64,000 nucleotides of DNA from Thermodesulfobacterium sp. GTDB lineage: Bacteria; Desulfobacterota; Thermodesulfobacteria; Thermodesulfobacteriales; Thermodesulfobacteriaceae. The stretch is taken from the NCBI GenBank assembly GCA_017656385.1, contig JACDNX010000002.1, forward strand, positions 124,001-188,000, given 5' to 3'. A program made the translations under genes and the position numbers. Below are positions 1-8,848 of this stretch, piece by piece. A model generated the notes under the pieces. The model worked only from the letters and a program-made list of their open reading frames with translations. It had not been told where the DNA came from and did not search any database. How positions within the stretch are numbered: position 1 is the first letter of the stretch; every line of letters starts with the position of its first letter.

Positions 1-1152
1 TATAGATTTGCCAAGGCTTGTTTTTCCTACACCAGGAGGTCCGACAAAGCAGATAATAGCACCTTTAGCTTTTGGATTTATTTTTTTTACTGCCAGAAAT
101 TCAAGAATTCTGTCCTTTACTTTTTCAAGGTTGTAATGATCTTTATCCAAAATCTTTTTTACATGTTTTAAATTTAAGTTGTCTTTGGTTGATTTATTCC
201 AGGGTAGCTCTATTAACCATTCCAGATAGTTTCTTATAACTGCTGCTTCAGAAGAATCAGGATGCATATATTCAAGACGGTTTAATTGTTTTAGGGCTTC
301 TTTTTCAACATTTTTTGGCATTTTTGCTTTTTTAATCTTTTTCCTCAATTCTTCTATTTCATTTTCTACATCTTCAACTTCTCCAAGTTCCCTTTTTATT
401 GCTCTTAATTGTTCTCTCAAGAAATACTCTCTTTGGGATCTACCTATTTCTTCTTCTGCTTCAGCCTGAATTTTGTTCTGAAGAGTGGTTATTTCTATTT
501 CCTGAATAAGTATTTCTGATACCTTTTTTAGTCTTTCAACTCCATTAAGAGTTCCAAGAAGATCTTGTGCTGTTTTTACTTTAAGCTTTAAATAGGCTGT
601 AATGAGATCAGCCAGTCTTCCGGGTTCTTCTATAGATTGAATTGCTGTGGAAATTTCGGGGTTTAGATTGCCTTTTAAGGATAAAAGTTTTTCTATATTC
701 TCTTTGACAGAGCGCATTAAAGCTTCAATTTCTGGAGTAATAATTTCAGGCTCAAGTTCTTTACAGGGTTCAATTTTAACCTTAAAATAAGGATCAGTTT
801 GTAAGAACTCTTTTATTTCAACTCTTGATAAAACTTGAACTACTACTCTGAGCCTGTCTTCTGAGATGTTGAGAGTTTTTATAATTAAACCTATGGTTCC
901 AATTTTATAAAGATTTTCGGGTTTAGGGTTTTCAATACGGGAGTTTTTTTGTGTAGAGAGAACTATTAATTTATTTTTATTTAAAGCTTCTTCTATAGCT
1001 TTGAGAGATTTGGGTCTCCCCACAAAAAGAGGAACTACCATGGAAGGAAAAAGCACAATATCTCTTATTGCCATGAGAGGCAGTACTTCTGGAACATCTA
1101 TAGTTTCTCCTTCTGAAATTTCTGATAATTGCAATTCAAATTCTTCTTTCAT
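1..1152 (-). CDS. lon: ATP-dependent Lon protease, N-terminal part (cut by the window edge)
   Basis: This is the first 384 codons of a cytoplasmic AAA+ serine protease that degrades misfolded and regulatory proteins. The N-terminal LON substrate-binding domain is recognisable from its opening (VLPLMAIRDIVLFPSM), followed by a charged helical stretch. The frame reaches the Walker A motif GPPGVGKT at about residues 371-378 and leaves the window just after it, so the sensor regions and the Ser/Lys protease domain are not visible. ATG at 1152 is preferred because GGAGAAG lies just upstream; an in-frame ATG at 1164 is the alternative. The gene is divergent from tRNA-His. Identity is secure; only the 5' part is seen. 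Confidence 0.95.
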   Translation of the reverse strand, partial: MKEEFELQLSEISEGETIDVPEVLPLMAIRDIVLFPSMVVPLFVGRPKSLKAIEEALNKNKLIVLSTQKNSRIENPKPENLYKIGTIGLIIKTLNISEDRLRVVVQVLSRVEIKEFLQTDPYFKVKIEPCKELEPEIITPEIEALMRSVKENIEKLLSLKGNLNPEISTAIQSIEEPGRLADLITAYLKLKVKTAQDLLGTLNGVERLKKVSEILIQEIEITTLQNKIQAEAEEEIGRSQREYFLREQLRAIKRELGEVEDVENEIEELRKKIKKAKMPKNVEKEALKQLNRLEYMHPDSSEAAVIRNYLEWLIELPWNKSTKDNLNLKHVKKILDKDHYNLEKVKDRILEFLAVKKINPKAKGAIICFVGPPGVGKTSLGKSI

Positions 1153-1192
1153 CTTCTTCTCCATAAAAATTTGGTTAAAAAAATTTTATAAA

Positions 1193-1221
1193 AATTTAAG
1201 CTTCTGATTTAATTATTTCAA
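1193..1221 (-). promoter_or_regulatory. Candidate lon promoter
   Basis: On the minus strand TTGAAA (1216-1221) is followed after 17 bases by TAAATT (1193-1198), about 40 bases upstream of the lon start. This is a housekeeping-type match read by eye; AT-rich DNA gives many chance matches. Confidence 0.4.
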
Positions 1222-1301
1222 GGTATAATAATAGAAATTGAGAATATTTCTTCAATTAGTTGTTTTTTTTGTAAAATATATTAAATTTTAGTTTAAAAAA
1301 T

Positions 1302-1375
1302 GGAGGCTGTAGCTCAATTGGTAGAGCACCGGGCTGTGGCCCCGGGTGTTGCGGGTTCGAGTCCCGTCAGCCTCC
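1302..1375 (+). tRNA. tRNA-His (anticodon GTG)
   Basis: A complete cloverleaf is visible. The acceptor stem has eight pairs (1302-1309 with 1368-1375) because histidine tRNA carries the extra G at position -1 opposite C73. The anticodon GTG sits at 1336-1338 in a seven-base loop closed by a CCGGG/CCCGG stem, and the T arm contains GGTTCGAGTCC. The 3' CCA is not encoded. It stands alone between lon and a decayed reading frame. Confidence 0.97.
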
Positions 1376-1388
1376 CTTACTTAAAGGC

Positions 1389-1811
1389 TTATATAAAATA
1401 CTTTTTCTCTGTTGTTAGATTGATAAAGACGAGAAAAAGAAGATACTCAATTTCTATAATAAGCTGATCAATAACTGAACCTCATTCACCATGCAGTTTC
1501 GATGCCTTTCCAATGTCTAAAAGAATAAATTTCTTAAGTCACTCTTCGGCTGTTTTCCGTTACCTGCGCTTGGAGCCTGCTTTTTTGTTTTTTTCAGACA
1601 CTACCTTTTCGTTAATTTTTGTTTCATTTTCTGCAGGATATATTTTGGTGGGTAAATAAAGATGAAAATATATTCTTTTTAGTTAGCGAGTTTTCTTACC
1701 TTTCTTAATTTGATTAACTTTAAGTAACCAGCTTGTATACTTCTTTTTATTCTCAGCTATAATTAGGAAAATCTCATCAATCTGTTCAAACTTTCTTTTT
1801 AGGGAGTTTAA
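1389..1811 (-). pseudogene. Decayed coding frame of unknown family
   Basis: The 440 bases between tRNA-His and the MBL-fold gene hold no intact gene. One minus-strand frame stays protein-like for about 140 codons with only four internal stops (two TAA, two TGA), far fewer than expected in such AT-rich DNA. It is rich in Lys, Glu and Ile with stretches such as KTAEE, LLDIGKASKLHGE and QIDEIFLIIAENKKK. It has no good start codon. I do not recognise the family; a degraded transposase or helical accessory protein is possible. The call rests only on frame persistence. Confidence 0.3.
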
Positions 1812-1820
1812 GCACATATT

Positions 1821-2459
1821 TTATTCAATTTCAATTATTTTTCCTGCTCCTCCCTCAATATATTTTTCTGGATAAAGAGATTTTATTTTTGATTTATATT
1901 GCGTGCAATGGGTTGCACAAATTAAATCCAAGTTTTTTAATGGCTCGGGAGGGTTTCCATGAAGACCTCCTATAATTCCATAAACTCTTCCAAATTGAGA
2001 TGCAGTTTGAAGAATATGATCTATTTTGGGATGAGAACATCCAACTATAACTACAATGCCTTTTTTTGTTTGGATACAAAGAGATTGTTCTATCCCTTCA
2101 AGCTCTCCTGTAGAATAGATTCCTTCATAAAGTTTCATTGGTTTATTTACTTTAATAATTTTTTTTGCATTTACAGATTCATCAAAGGATGGAGGGGACC
2201 ATAATGTGACTTTATTATTTACGCTAAGAAACATCGAAAGTCCACCAGTATGATCAAAATGATAATGAGATATAAAAATATCTTGGATGTCTTTTGGTTG
2301 AATCCCAAGTTTTTTCATATTTGAAAGTAGAATATTTCCATCTGTGCCGGTATCAAAAAGTATTTTTCTATTAAATGCCTCCACAAGGCACGAGAAACCC
2401 CAATCAGCTTTAAGCTCTTTTTTATAAGCTGTATTATCATAAATTATTGTTACTTTCAT
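1821..2459 (-). CDS. MBL-fold metallo-hydrolase
   Basis: A 212-residue metallo-beta-lactamase-fold protein. The dinuclear metal motif HYHFDH is at residues 65-70, preceded by DTG at 36-38. Later histidines lie in VGCSHP, GGLHG and CATHC, where this fold supplies its remaining ligands. The arrangement resembles the COG1237 group, annotated as 7,8-dihydropterin-6-yl-methyl-4-(beta-D-ribofuranosyl)aminobenzene-5'-phosphate synthase-like, whose biological substrate is usually unknown. It has no signal peptide, so it is probably cytoplasmic. It is monocistronic and divergent from rplS; the start has only a weak ribosome-binding site. Fold is certain, substrate is not. Confidence 0.8.
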   Translation of the reverse strand: MKVTIIYDNTAYKKELKADWGFSCLVEAFNRKILFDTGTDGNILLSNMKKLGIQPKDIQDIFISHYHFDHTGGLSMFLSVNNKVTLWSPPSFDESVNAKKIIKVNKPMKLYEGIYSTGELEGIEQSLCIQTKKGIVVIVGCSHPKIDHILQTASQFGRVYGIIGGLHGNPPEPLKNLDLICATHCTQYKSKIKSLYPEKYIEGGAGKIIEIE

Positions 2460-2532
2460 TTATACTTTTCTTATCATTTTTTATTTTCTATTTTATAAAA
2501 ATTATTCTCAAAAGCAACATTATTTTTAATAT

Positions 2533-2560
2533 TTGCATTTTTCTTAAATTATGCTATATT
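2533..2560 (+). promoter_or_regulatory. Candidate promoter of the rplS operon
   Basis: TTGCAT (2533-2538) and TATATT (2555-2560) are separated by 16 bases and lie about 30 bases upstream of the rplS start, which has a strong GAGGAGGG ribosome-binding site. Confidence 0.5.
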
Positions 2561-2588
2561 TGGCTTAGCTTTATTTGAGGAGGGTTTT

Positions 2589-2954
2589 ATGTTGCCTGTT
2601 ATAAAAGAAATTGAAAAAAAATATATGAGAACTGATCTTCCTAAATTTAATCCTGGAGATACTGTAAAAGTCTATTTTAGATTGAAGGAAGGCGAAGAAA
2701 AGGAAAGGGTTCAGGTTTTTGAAGGTGTTGTTATAAGACGCAGAGGGTCTGGTATTAATGCTACTTTTACAGTAAGAAAAGTTTCTTTTGGAGTGGGAGT
2801 GGAAAGAACCTTTCCTTACCATTCTCCTCGTATTGAGAAAATAGAAATTGTTAAGAGAGGAAGAGTTAGAAGGGCAAGACTTTACTATCTTAGAGAGCGT
2901 TCTGGTAAAGCTGCTCGTATAAAAGAAAGATTTGATGATAAGATTATGGAATAA
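2589..2954 (+). CDS. rplS: 50S ribosomal protein L19
   Basis: A 121-residue ribosomal protein that sits at the 30S-50S interface. The family features are clear: the basic [30 protein letters not shown] stretch beginning near residue 20, [19 protein letters not shown], and the basic tail [15 protein letters not shown]. Length is typical. GAGGAGGG precedes the ATG at an ideal distance. It starts an rplS-rnhB-yraN order common in bacteria, but the usual upstream rpsP, rimM and trmD are absent here; an unrelated divergent gene lies there instead. Confidence 0.98.
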   Translation: MLPVIKEIEKKYMRTDLPKFNPGDTVKVYFRLKEGEEKERVQVFEGVVIRRRGSGINATFTVRKVSFGVGVERTFPYHSPRIEKIEIVKRGRVRRARLYYLRERSGKAARIKERFDDKIME

Positions 2955-2965
2955 TTTCTAAAAAT

Positions 2966-3589
2966 TTGAAAAACAAGCTATTTAATTCCTTAAAAACTTC
3001 AAATTTAGAATTTAAATTCAGGGAGCAAGGGTATTCTCTCATTGCAGGAATAGATGAAGCTGGTCGTGGTGCTCTTGCCGGGCCTGTTTTTGCTGCTGCA
3101 GTGATATTGCCTTCAGAATTTGAATCTCCAGAAATAAAAGACTCGAAACTTCTTTCTCCACAAAAAAGAGAAAAACTGTTTAACTATATTTGTGAAATTG
3201 CTATTGATTATGCCATCTCTTATGTGGAAGTTGAAGAAATCAATCAAATAGGTATTTCTAAAGCAACCTTTAAAGCAATGTTTTACGCTTTAAAAAAGCT
3301 GAAAATAAAGCCGGAGCTTGTTCTGATAGATGGTCCTTACGCTATTCCTGAATACAAGGGATTACAAAAGGCTATAGTTGATGGGGATAGACTTTGTCCT
3401 TCTATATCAGCAGCATCTATTTTAGCAAAGGTATCAAGAGATAGGTATATGAAAAAAATTGATGAGGTTTATCCTCAATATGCCTTTTTTCAGCATAAAG
3501 GTTATGCAACAAGGCTTCATTTTGAAATGATTGAGAAATATGGTCTTTCTCCTGTTCACAGGACTTACTATAGGTGCTTTAAAAAATGA
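2966..3589 (+). CDS. rnhB: Ribonuclease HII
   Basis: A 207-residue ribonuclease that nicks RNA in RNA-DNA hybrids and removes ribonucleotides misincorporated in DNA. The acidic active site is complete: D30-E31 in GIDEAGRG, D122 in LIDGP and D159 in KVSRDR. The predicted start is TTG 11 bases after rplS with no obvious Shine-Dalgarno, so translation may be coupled to rplS. The 3' end overlaps yraN by the ATGA arrangement. Confidence 0.96.
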   Translation: MKNKLFNSLKTSNLEFKFREQGYSLIAGIDEAGRGALAGPVFAAAVILPSEFESPEIKDSKLLSPQKREKLFNYICEIAIDYAISYVEVEEINQIGISKATFKAMFYALKKLKIKPELVLIDGPYAIPEYKGLQKAIVDGDRLCPSISAASILAKVSRDRYMKKIDEVYPQYAFFQHKGYATRLHFEMIEKYGLSPVHRTYYRCFKK

Positions 3590-3993
3590 AGATCAAAAAT
3601 TTTTTACAAAAATCCACTTCTAAGGAAAAAGGAGCAAAGGCTGAAGATCTGGCAGTAGATTATTTGATTTCAAAAGGATTTAAAATTTTAGAGAGAAACT
3701 TCAGAACATCTTTCGGTGAAATAGATATTATTGCTAAAAAGAAATCTACCCTAATTTTTGTAGAGGTAAAAAGCGAATTTAGTAAGGCTGAGTTTTTTGC
3801 TGAAGAAAAGATAAATCAGCAAAAGAAGAAAAAGATTTCACAAGTAGCAGAATACTTTTTACTTAAAAATTTACAAAAATTAAGTAAAATAGAGGAAATA
3901 AGATTTGATGTAATAGTAGTGAAGGGTATAAAAGGGGAGATAGTTCATTATGAGTCCGCTTTTTACAAAGAAGGAAATTTTACCAGGTATTGA
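3586..3993 (+). CDS. yraN: YraN/UPF0102 family endonuclease-like protein
   Basis: A 135-residue protein of the UPF0102 family, a small PD-(D/E)XK nuclease-fold family commonly found beside rnhB. The fold's core is visible: an N-terminal helix with E20, then RTSFGEIDIIA with D47, then FVEVKSE with E60 and K62. The cellular role of the family is not established. It starts on the rnhB stop (ATGA), and its last 44 bases are shared with the next gene in another frame. Confidence 0.9.
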   Translation: MKIKNFLQKSTSKEKGAKAEDLAVDYLISKGFKILERNFRTSFGEIDIIAKKKSTLIFVEVKSEFSKAEFFAEEKINQQKKKKISQVAEYFLLKNLQKLSKIEEIRFDVIVVKGIKGEIVHYESAFYKEGNFTRY

Positions 3994-5734
3994 GTTAGAA
4001 GAGCTTCTTAAGCTTTCTGAAAAAGAAATAGAAAAAAGTTTAGCAGGGCTTAAATTTCAACAAGTATATGATCTTGTTTTGAGTGTTCCTTGGGAAGAGA
4101 GGGCAAAACTTATCCTTTATTCACCTTATCCAGAAGGAATAGTTAAAAATCTTCCACCTCAAGAACTTTTTCTTACTATAAAAGCTTCTTCTCTTGATTT
4201 AGCAGTAGAACTTTTATCTTATGCAAAGGGTAGTCAGATTCAATTTATGTTTGATATAGATGCCTGGTATAAAGATAGAATAAAAGCAGAAAGAGTGGCT
4301 TCCTGGATTATTCTTCTTTTTAATGCTGGAGAAGATAAAGTTCTTGAATGGCTAAGGTTTGCAGATTGGGACTTTTTAGTTGCTGTGTTCCAGAAATTTG
4401 TAAGAGTTTATAAAAAGCCTGATGATGTGGAACTGATTGAGGCTATGGATTTTCTTCCTCCTTATACCTTAGATGATTTTTATTTTGTGGATTTTAAAGT
4501 TAATTCTCTGGAATTTTATTTCAGAAGAATGATTGAAATTATAAGAGAGGAGATGCAGGAGGTATATTTTGCTCTTATGGAATCCGTGATATGGGAAATA
4601 CCAGCAGAGGTGGAAGAAAGGGCTTATAGATGGAGAAACGGAAGACTTGCAGATGAGGGGATCCCAGATTATTTTGAAGCTCTTGACATATACTCTTATA
4701 TCCATCCCAAAAGGCTGAAAAAAATAGATCCCAGGTACCTGCCTATAGATGAAGAGTATCAACCTTCTATTAATATTGCGATTTATAAAGGCTCTGAAGA
4801 ATTATTCATTTTTAAAGTTTTTGATATTTTGAAAGATACATATCAGATTGAAAGAATAAAAAGAGAGCTTGCTTGGATAGCAAATAAAGTGATAATAGTT
4901 GATAATGTGGTTATAGATGATATAGAACAGATTAAAAAAAGCTTAGAAAAGGTGTGGGGAGCATTAAATATCGGTCTTGAGTATGTGTCCATGGAAAATT
5001 TAGAAATAGCAAAGAAAGTTTTAGAAGAACATTTTTTAGAAGATATTTTTAGAGTGTCTCAGACAGTTTTAAAGGAATTGAGAAAAACTGCCCTTAGCTA
5101 TACTAAAAACAGAGATTTTGATCCATCAATTCTTAACTATCTTGATCAACCTTATCAGGGATTTTTAAAGGGAATTTTGGTAAAAAAAATAAATGAAATA
5201 AAATTGTTTCAGCCTGATAAAATAGGAACTGAAGAAGAATACACCTTTTTTAGAAGAATGGAAGAAATAAGAACAGTAAGAAGATGTATTGAGGAAATAG
5301 GTTACATAGCACCACTCATAGAGAAAATGTTTGGTTCTCCATTTTCGTGGATAAATGAAGTAAATAAACCAGGGAGAAATTTTGATGCACCATTTATTAC
5401 TTGGAGTTCTCTGATACTCACAGCACTTTCTCAATGGATTTATAAAAAAGAATTTGTATTTGAAGCACTTCCCAGAAGTGCATGGAAAGAAGTTATAAGA
5501 GAATTAATGCAAGAAAAAGGTGATATATGTTGCATGAGAGAAGAGTTGAAAAAAACACTGTCTGAAAATTTTGAAAAGTTTGCGAGAAGTAAGTGGTATC
5601 TGGAGAAGGATCTTCTTAACTCCTTTTTAAGCTTTGTGATTAAAAAGTTTGAAAACGAATTTAAATACATAGACCTTAAAGAGCCTCCAGATCCAAAGTA
5701 TCAAACTCTTATACTAATAGATTTAACCAGTTAA
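3950..5734 (+). CDS. DUF6178-like protein of unknown function
   Basis: A 594-residue, mostly helical, probably soluble protein without signal peptide or clear membrane segments. Phrases such as LLSYAKGSQIQFMFD and DAWYKDRIKAERVASWI match my memory of the DUF6178 family of sulfate-reducing and related bacteria, whose function is unknown. AAAAGGGGAG precedes the ATG at 3950 within the 3' end of yraN, so the 44-base overlap is probably real. The gene is followed after 8 bases by nrdJ. The family assignment is from memory and needs a profile search. Confidence 0.6.
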   Translation: MSPLFTKKEILPGIELEELLKLSEKEIEKSLAGLKFQQVYDLVLSVPWEERAKLILYSPYPEGIVKNLPPQELFLTIKASSLDLAVELLSYAKGSQIQFMFDIDAWYKDRIKAERVASWIILLFNAGEDKVLEWLRFADWDFLVAVFQKFVRVYKKPDDVELIEAMDFLPPYTLDDFYFVDFKVNSLEFYFRRMIEIIREEMQEVYFALMESVIWEIPAEVEERAYRWRNGRLADEGIPDYFEALDIYSYIHPKRLKKIDPRYLPIDEEYQPSINIAIYKGSEELFIFKVFDILKDTYQIERIKRELAWIANKVIIVDNVVIDDIEQIKKSLEKVWGALNIGLEYVSMENLEIAKKVLEEHFLEDIFRVSQTVLKELRKTALSYTKNRDFDPSILNYLDQPYQGFLKGILVKKINEIKLFQPDKIGTEEEYTFFRRMEEIRTVRRCIEEIGYIAPLIEKMFGSPFSWINEVNKPGRNFDAPFITWSSLILTALSQWIYKKEFVFEALPRSAWKEVIRELMQEKGDICCMREELKKTLSENFEKFARSKWYLEKDLLNSFLSFVIKKFENEFKYIDLKEPPDPKYQTLILIDLTS

Positions 5735-5742
5735 TAAAAGCG

Positions 5743-7515
5743 ATGAGAAAAAGAAAAGTAAACCTGAGAGAGTCATCTCTTATTGTTTTGAGACAAAGAT
5801 ATCTACTAAGAGATGAAAAAAACGAAGTCATTGAAACACCGGAAGAGCTTTTTGAGAGAGTTGCCAAAGCTGTAGCAGATGCTGAAACAAATTTTTCTAA
5901 GGACACACATATCCGTGAAAAGTATGCTGAAAAATTTTACGAATTGATGGTTAATTTAGATTTTTTACCTAATTCTCCAACATTGATGAATGCAGGATGT
6001 CCATTAGGTCAGCTTTCTGCCTGCTTTGTTTTGCCTGTTGAAGATTCCTTAGATTCTATATTTGAAACTTTAAAATTTACAGCATTAATACATAAATCTG
6101 GCGGAGGAACCGGTTTTTCTTTCTCAAAAATAAGACCCAAGGGGGATATAGTTGCTTCTACTCAAGGAGTAGCAAGTGGTCCTTTGTCTTTTATAAAAGT
6201 TTTTGATAGTGCAACCGAAGCTATCAAGCAGGGGGGTAAAAGACGCGGAGCTAATATGGGGGTTTTAAGAGTTGATCATCCAGATATAGAAGAATTTATA
6301 CTGGCTAAGAAAGAGAAAAATATTTTAAATAATTTTAATTTATCTGTAGCTATAACTGATCAATTTATGGAAGCTTTAGAAAAGAAAAGTAAATTCCCTT
6401 TGATAAATCCAAGGGATAAAAAAGTGGTAAAGTATGTGGATCCGGAAAAAATTTTTACCTTGATAGCTGAATCTGCCTGGGAGTGTGGTGACCCTGGAGT
6501 TATTTTTATAGATACAATAAACAAATATAATCCTACTCCGCATTTAGGAAAAATTGAAGCTACCAATCCTTGTGGGGAACAGCCACTTCTTCCTTTTGAA
6601 TCTTGTAATCTTGGCTCTATTAATCTTGCTAACTTTGTTGAGAATGGCAAAATTGATTGGGAAGAACTTAAAAAGGTTGTTCATTTAGCGGTAAGATTTC
6701 TTGATGATGTAATAGAAATTAATAGATTCCCCATTCCTCAGATAGCTAAAATCACAAGACTTAATAGAAAAATAGGTCTCGGAGTTATGGGTTTTGCTGA
6801 TTTTCTTATAAAGCTTAATGTTTCTTATGCAGATGTTGAAGCTGTGGAACTTGCTGAGAAGGTTATGAGATTTATAAATGAAGAGTCAGTAAAAGCTTCT
6901 CAAGAACTTGCTATGGAAAGAGGAAACTTTCCTTCTTATGCAGGAAGTATTTGGGATAGACCTGAAACACCATTTATGAGAAATGCAACTACAACAACCA
7001 TTGCCCCTACAGGAAGCATTTCTTTTATTGTAGGAGTTTCATCAGGTATAGAACCTTTGTTTGGAATTTATTATGAGAGAAAGACCCTTGAGAACATCTT
7101 TATAAAAGAATTTCATCCGCTTTTTATTGAGTTTTTAGAAAAAGAGAATTTTTCCGAAAATGAAATACAAAGTATACTGGAAGAAGTTAAAGAAAAAGGC
7201 ATTTTAAGGGATATTAAATTGCCAGATAAAATAAAGAAACTTTTTGTAACAACCTATGAGATACCTCCTGAACAGCACTTAGCTATTCAAGCTGCTTTTC
7301 AGAAATATACTCACAACGCAGTTTCAAAAACCATTAATTTACCAAGAGATGTTACAGTGAAAGATGTTAAGAATATTTATCTTAAAGCTTATAAACTGGG
7401 GCTTAAAGGGATTACAATTTTTAGATATGGTTCTAAAAGTGAACAGGTAATTTACGTAGGAGGTGCTGAAGAAAGAGAACCTTCATGTCCCATCTGTAGT
7501 TTTTCTTTAATTTAA
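5743..7515 (+). CDS. nrdJ: Adenosylcobalamin-dependent (class II) ribonucleotide reductase
   Basis: A 590-residue enzyme reducing ribonucleotides to deoxyribonucleotides with a B12-derived thiyl radical, so it works with or without oxygen. Visible hallmarks are FLPNSPTLMNAG, QLSACFVLPVEDS, the GGGTGFSFS loop, NPCGEQPLLPFESCNLGSINL with its active-site Cys/Glu, and PTGSIS. The C-terminal CPIC pair is the expected redox shuttle for regenerating the active-site disulfide. No ATP-cone is evident. No nrdR or second reductase lies nearby. Confidence 0.93.
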   Translation: MRKRKVNLRESSLIVLRQRYLLRDEKNEVIETPEELFERVAKAVADAETNFSKDTHIREKYAEKFYELMVNLDFLPNSPTLMNAGCPLGQLSACFVLPVEDSLDSIFETLKFTALIHKSGGGTGFSFSKIRPKGDIVASTQGVASGPLSFIKVFDSATEAIKQGGKRRGANMGVLRVDHPDIEEFILAKKEKNILNNFNLSVAITDQFMEALEKKSKFPLINPRDKKVVKYVDPEKIFTLIAESAWECGDPGVIFIDTINKYNPTPHLGKIEATNPCGEQPLLPFESCNLGSINLANFVENGKIDWEELKKVVHLAVRFLDDVIEINRFPIPQIAKITRLNRKIGLGVMGFADFLIKLNVSYADVEAVELAEKVMRFINEESVKASQELAMERGNFPSYAGSIWDRPETPFMRNATTTTIAPTGSISFIVGVSSGIEPLFGIYYERKTLENIFIKEFHPLFIEFLEKENFSENEIQSILEEVKEKGILRDIKLPDKIKKLFVTTYEIPPEQHLAIQAAFQKYTHNAVSKTINLPRDVTVKDVKNIYLKAYKLGLKGITIFRYGSKSEQVIYVGGAEEREPSCPICSFSLI

Positions 7516-7538
7516 TTTTTTTAAAAACTGGAGGGAAT

Positions 7539-8837
7539 ATGAAAGAAATAAAAATAGCTCTTCTTGGATTTGGAACAGTAGGAATGGGAGTTTATGAGCT
7601 ACTGAAAAAAAATTCAGAACTTATAAAGGAAAGAGTAGGTATAAGACCGGTTGTAAAGAAGATTCTTGTCAGGGATCCAAAAAAGAAAAGAGATATAAAA
7701 ATAGACCAGAAATATTTTACTACAAACATAGAAGAAATTTTGGAAGATCCCGAAATTTCCATTGTATGTGAGTTGATAGGAGGTATAGAACCAGCTAAGA
7801 CTTATATTTTAAAGGCTTTACAAAAAGGTAAAGAGGTTGTTACTGCAAACAAGGCAATTTTGGCTCAATATGGAAATGAGATATGGGAAGAAGCAAGAAA
7901 AAGGAAAAGATTTATCGGTTTTGAAGCATCTGTTGGAGGAGGGATTCCTATAATTAAGACTATAAAAGAGTCTTTAATCGGAAATAGTATTAGTTCTATA
8001 ATAGGAATTATAAACGGAACAACCAACTACATTTTAACTCGTATGCTTGAAAATAATTTTCAATTTAAAGACGCATTAAAAATGGCACAGGCTAAGGGTT
8101 ATGCTGAGGCAGATCCTACTTTGGATATAAAAGGTATTGATTCTGCCCACAAGATTTCAATTTTGGCTTCTCTTGCTTTCGGATTTTATATTCCTGTTTC
8201 AGAAGTTTATACCGAAGGGATAGAAGATATAGACCTAATGGATCTAAAGTTTGCAAAGGATTTTGGATATATTGTTAAATTGTTAGCTTTTGCTAAAAAA
8301 AGGAAAAGAAAAATTGAAATAAGAGTCCATCCAACTCTTATTCCTGAAACCCATGTATTAACTTCTGTAAGATTAAACTATAATGCACTTTATATTACCG
8401 GAGATTTTGTAGGGGATATTTTGCTTTATGGGTTAGGTGCAGGAAAAGAGCCCACCGCAAGTGCAGTAGTAAGTGATATCATAGATGCTATAGAGTATTC
8501 TTACTTTGAAAAAAAGCCTTTTATAAAATATCCGTTGACAAAAAACAATGATTTTTTTAATATAAGAAGCATAGAAGAAGTGGAATTTAAGTATTATTTT
8601 AGGTTTTCAGCTATAGATAAACCTGGTGTTTTATCTAAAATTTCTGGTATTTTGGGAAAACACAATATAAGTATAGCTTCTGTGGTTCAAATAGGTAGGC
8701 AGAAAAAAAAGGGCTCAGTTCCAGTAGTTATGCTAACTCATGAGACAAAAGAAAAAAATGTAAACAAGGCTTTAGAGGAGATAGATAAACTTGATGTGGT
8801 AACAGCTTCTACTAAGAAGTTTAGAATTTTAGAATAA
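7539..8837 (+). CDS. hom: Homoserine dehydrogenase
   Basis: A 432-residue enzyme reducing aspartate semialdehyde to homoserine in the threonine and methionine pathway. The N-terminal NAD(P)-binding motif LGFGTVGMG is at residues 9-17, followed by VTANKAILA and the catalytic-domain signature NGTTNYILTRM. A C-terminal ACT domain (about 350-425, opening with RFSAIDKPGVLSKISGILG) suggests threonine feedback inhibition. GGAGGG precedes the ATG. It begins a compact three-gene run with cheD and the HDOD gene. Confidence 0.96.
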   Translation: MKEIKIALLGFGTVGMGVYELLKKNSELIKERVGIRPVVKKILVRDPKKKRDIKIDQKYFTTNIEEILEDPEISIVCELIGGIEPAKTYILKALQKGKEVVTANKAILAQYGNEIWEEARKRKRFIGFEASVGGGIPIIKTIKESLIGNSISSIIGIINGTTNYILTRMLENNFQFKDALKMAQAKGYAEADPTLDIKGIDSAHKISILASLAFGFYIPVSEVYTEGIEDIDLMDLKFAKDFGYIVKLLAFAKKRKRKIEIRVHPTLIPETHVLTSVRLNYNALYITGDFVGDILLYGLGAGKEPTASAVVSDIIDAIEYSYFEKKPFIKYPLTKNNDFFNIRSIEEVEFKYYFRFSAIDKPGVLSKISGILGKHNISIASVVQIGRQKKKGSVPVVMLTHETKEKNVNKALEEIDKLDVVTASTKKFRILE

Positions 8838-8848
8838 AGAGGTGGAAA

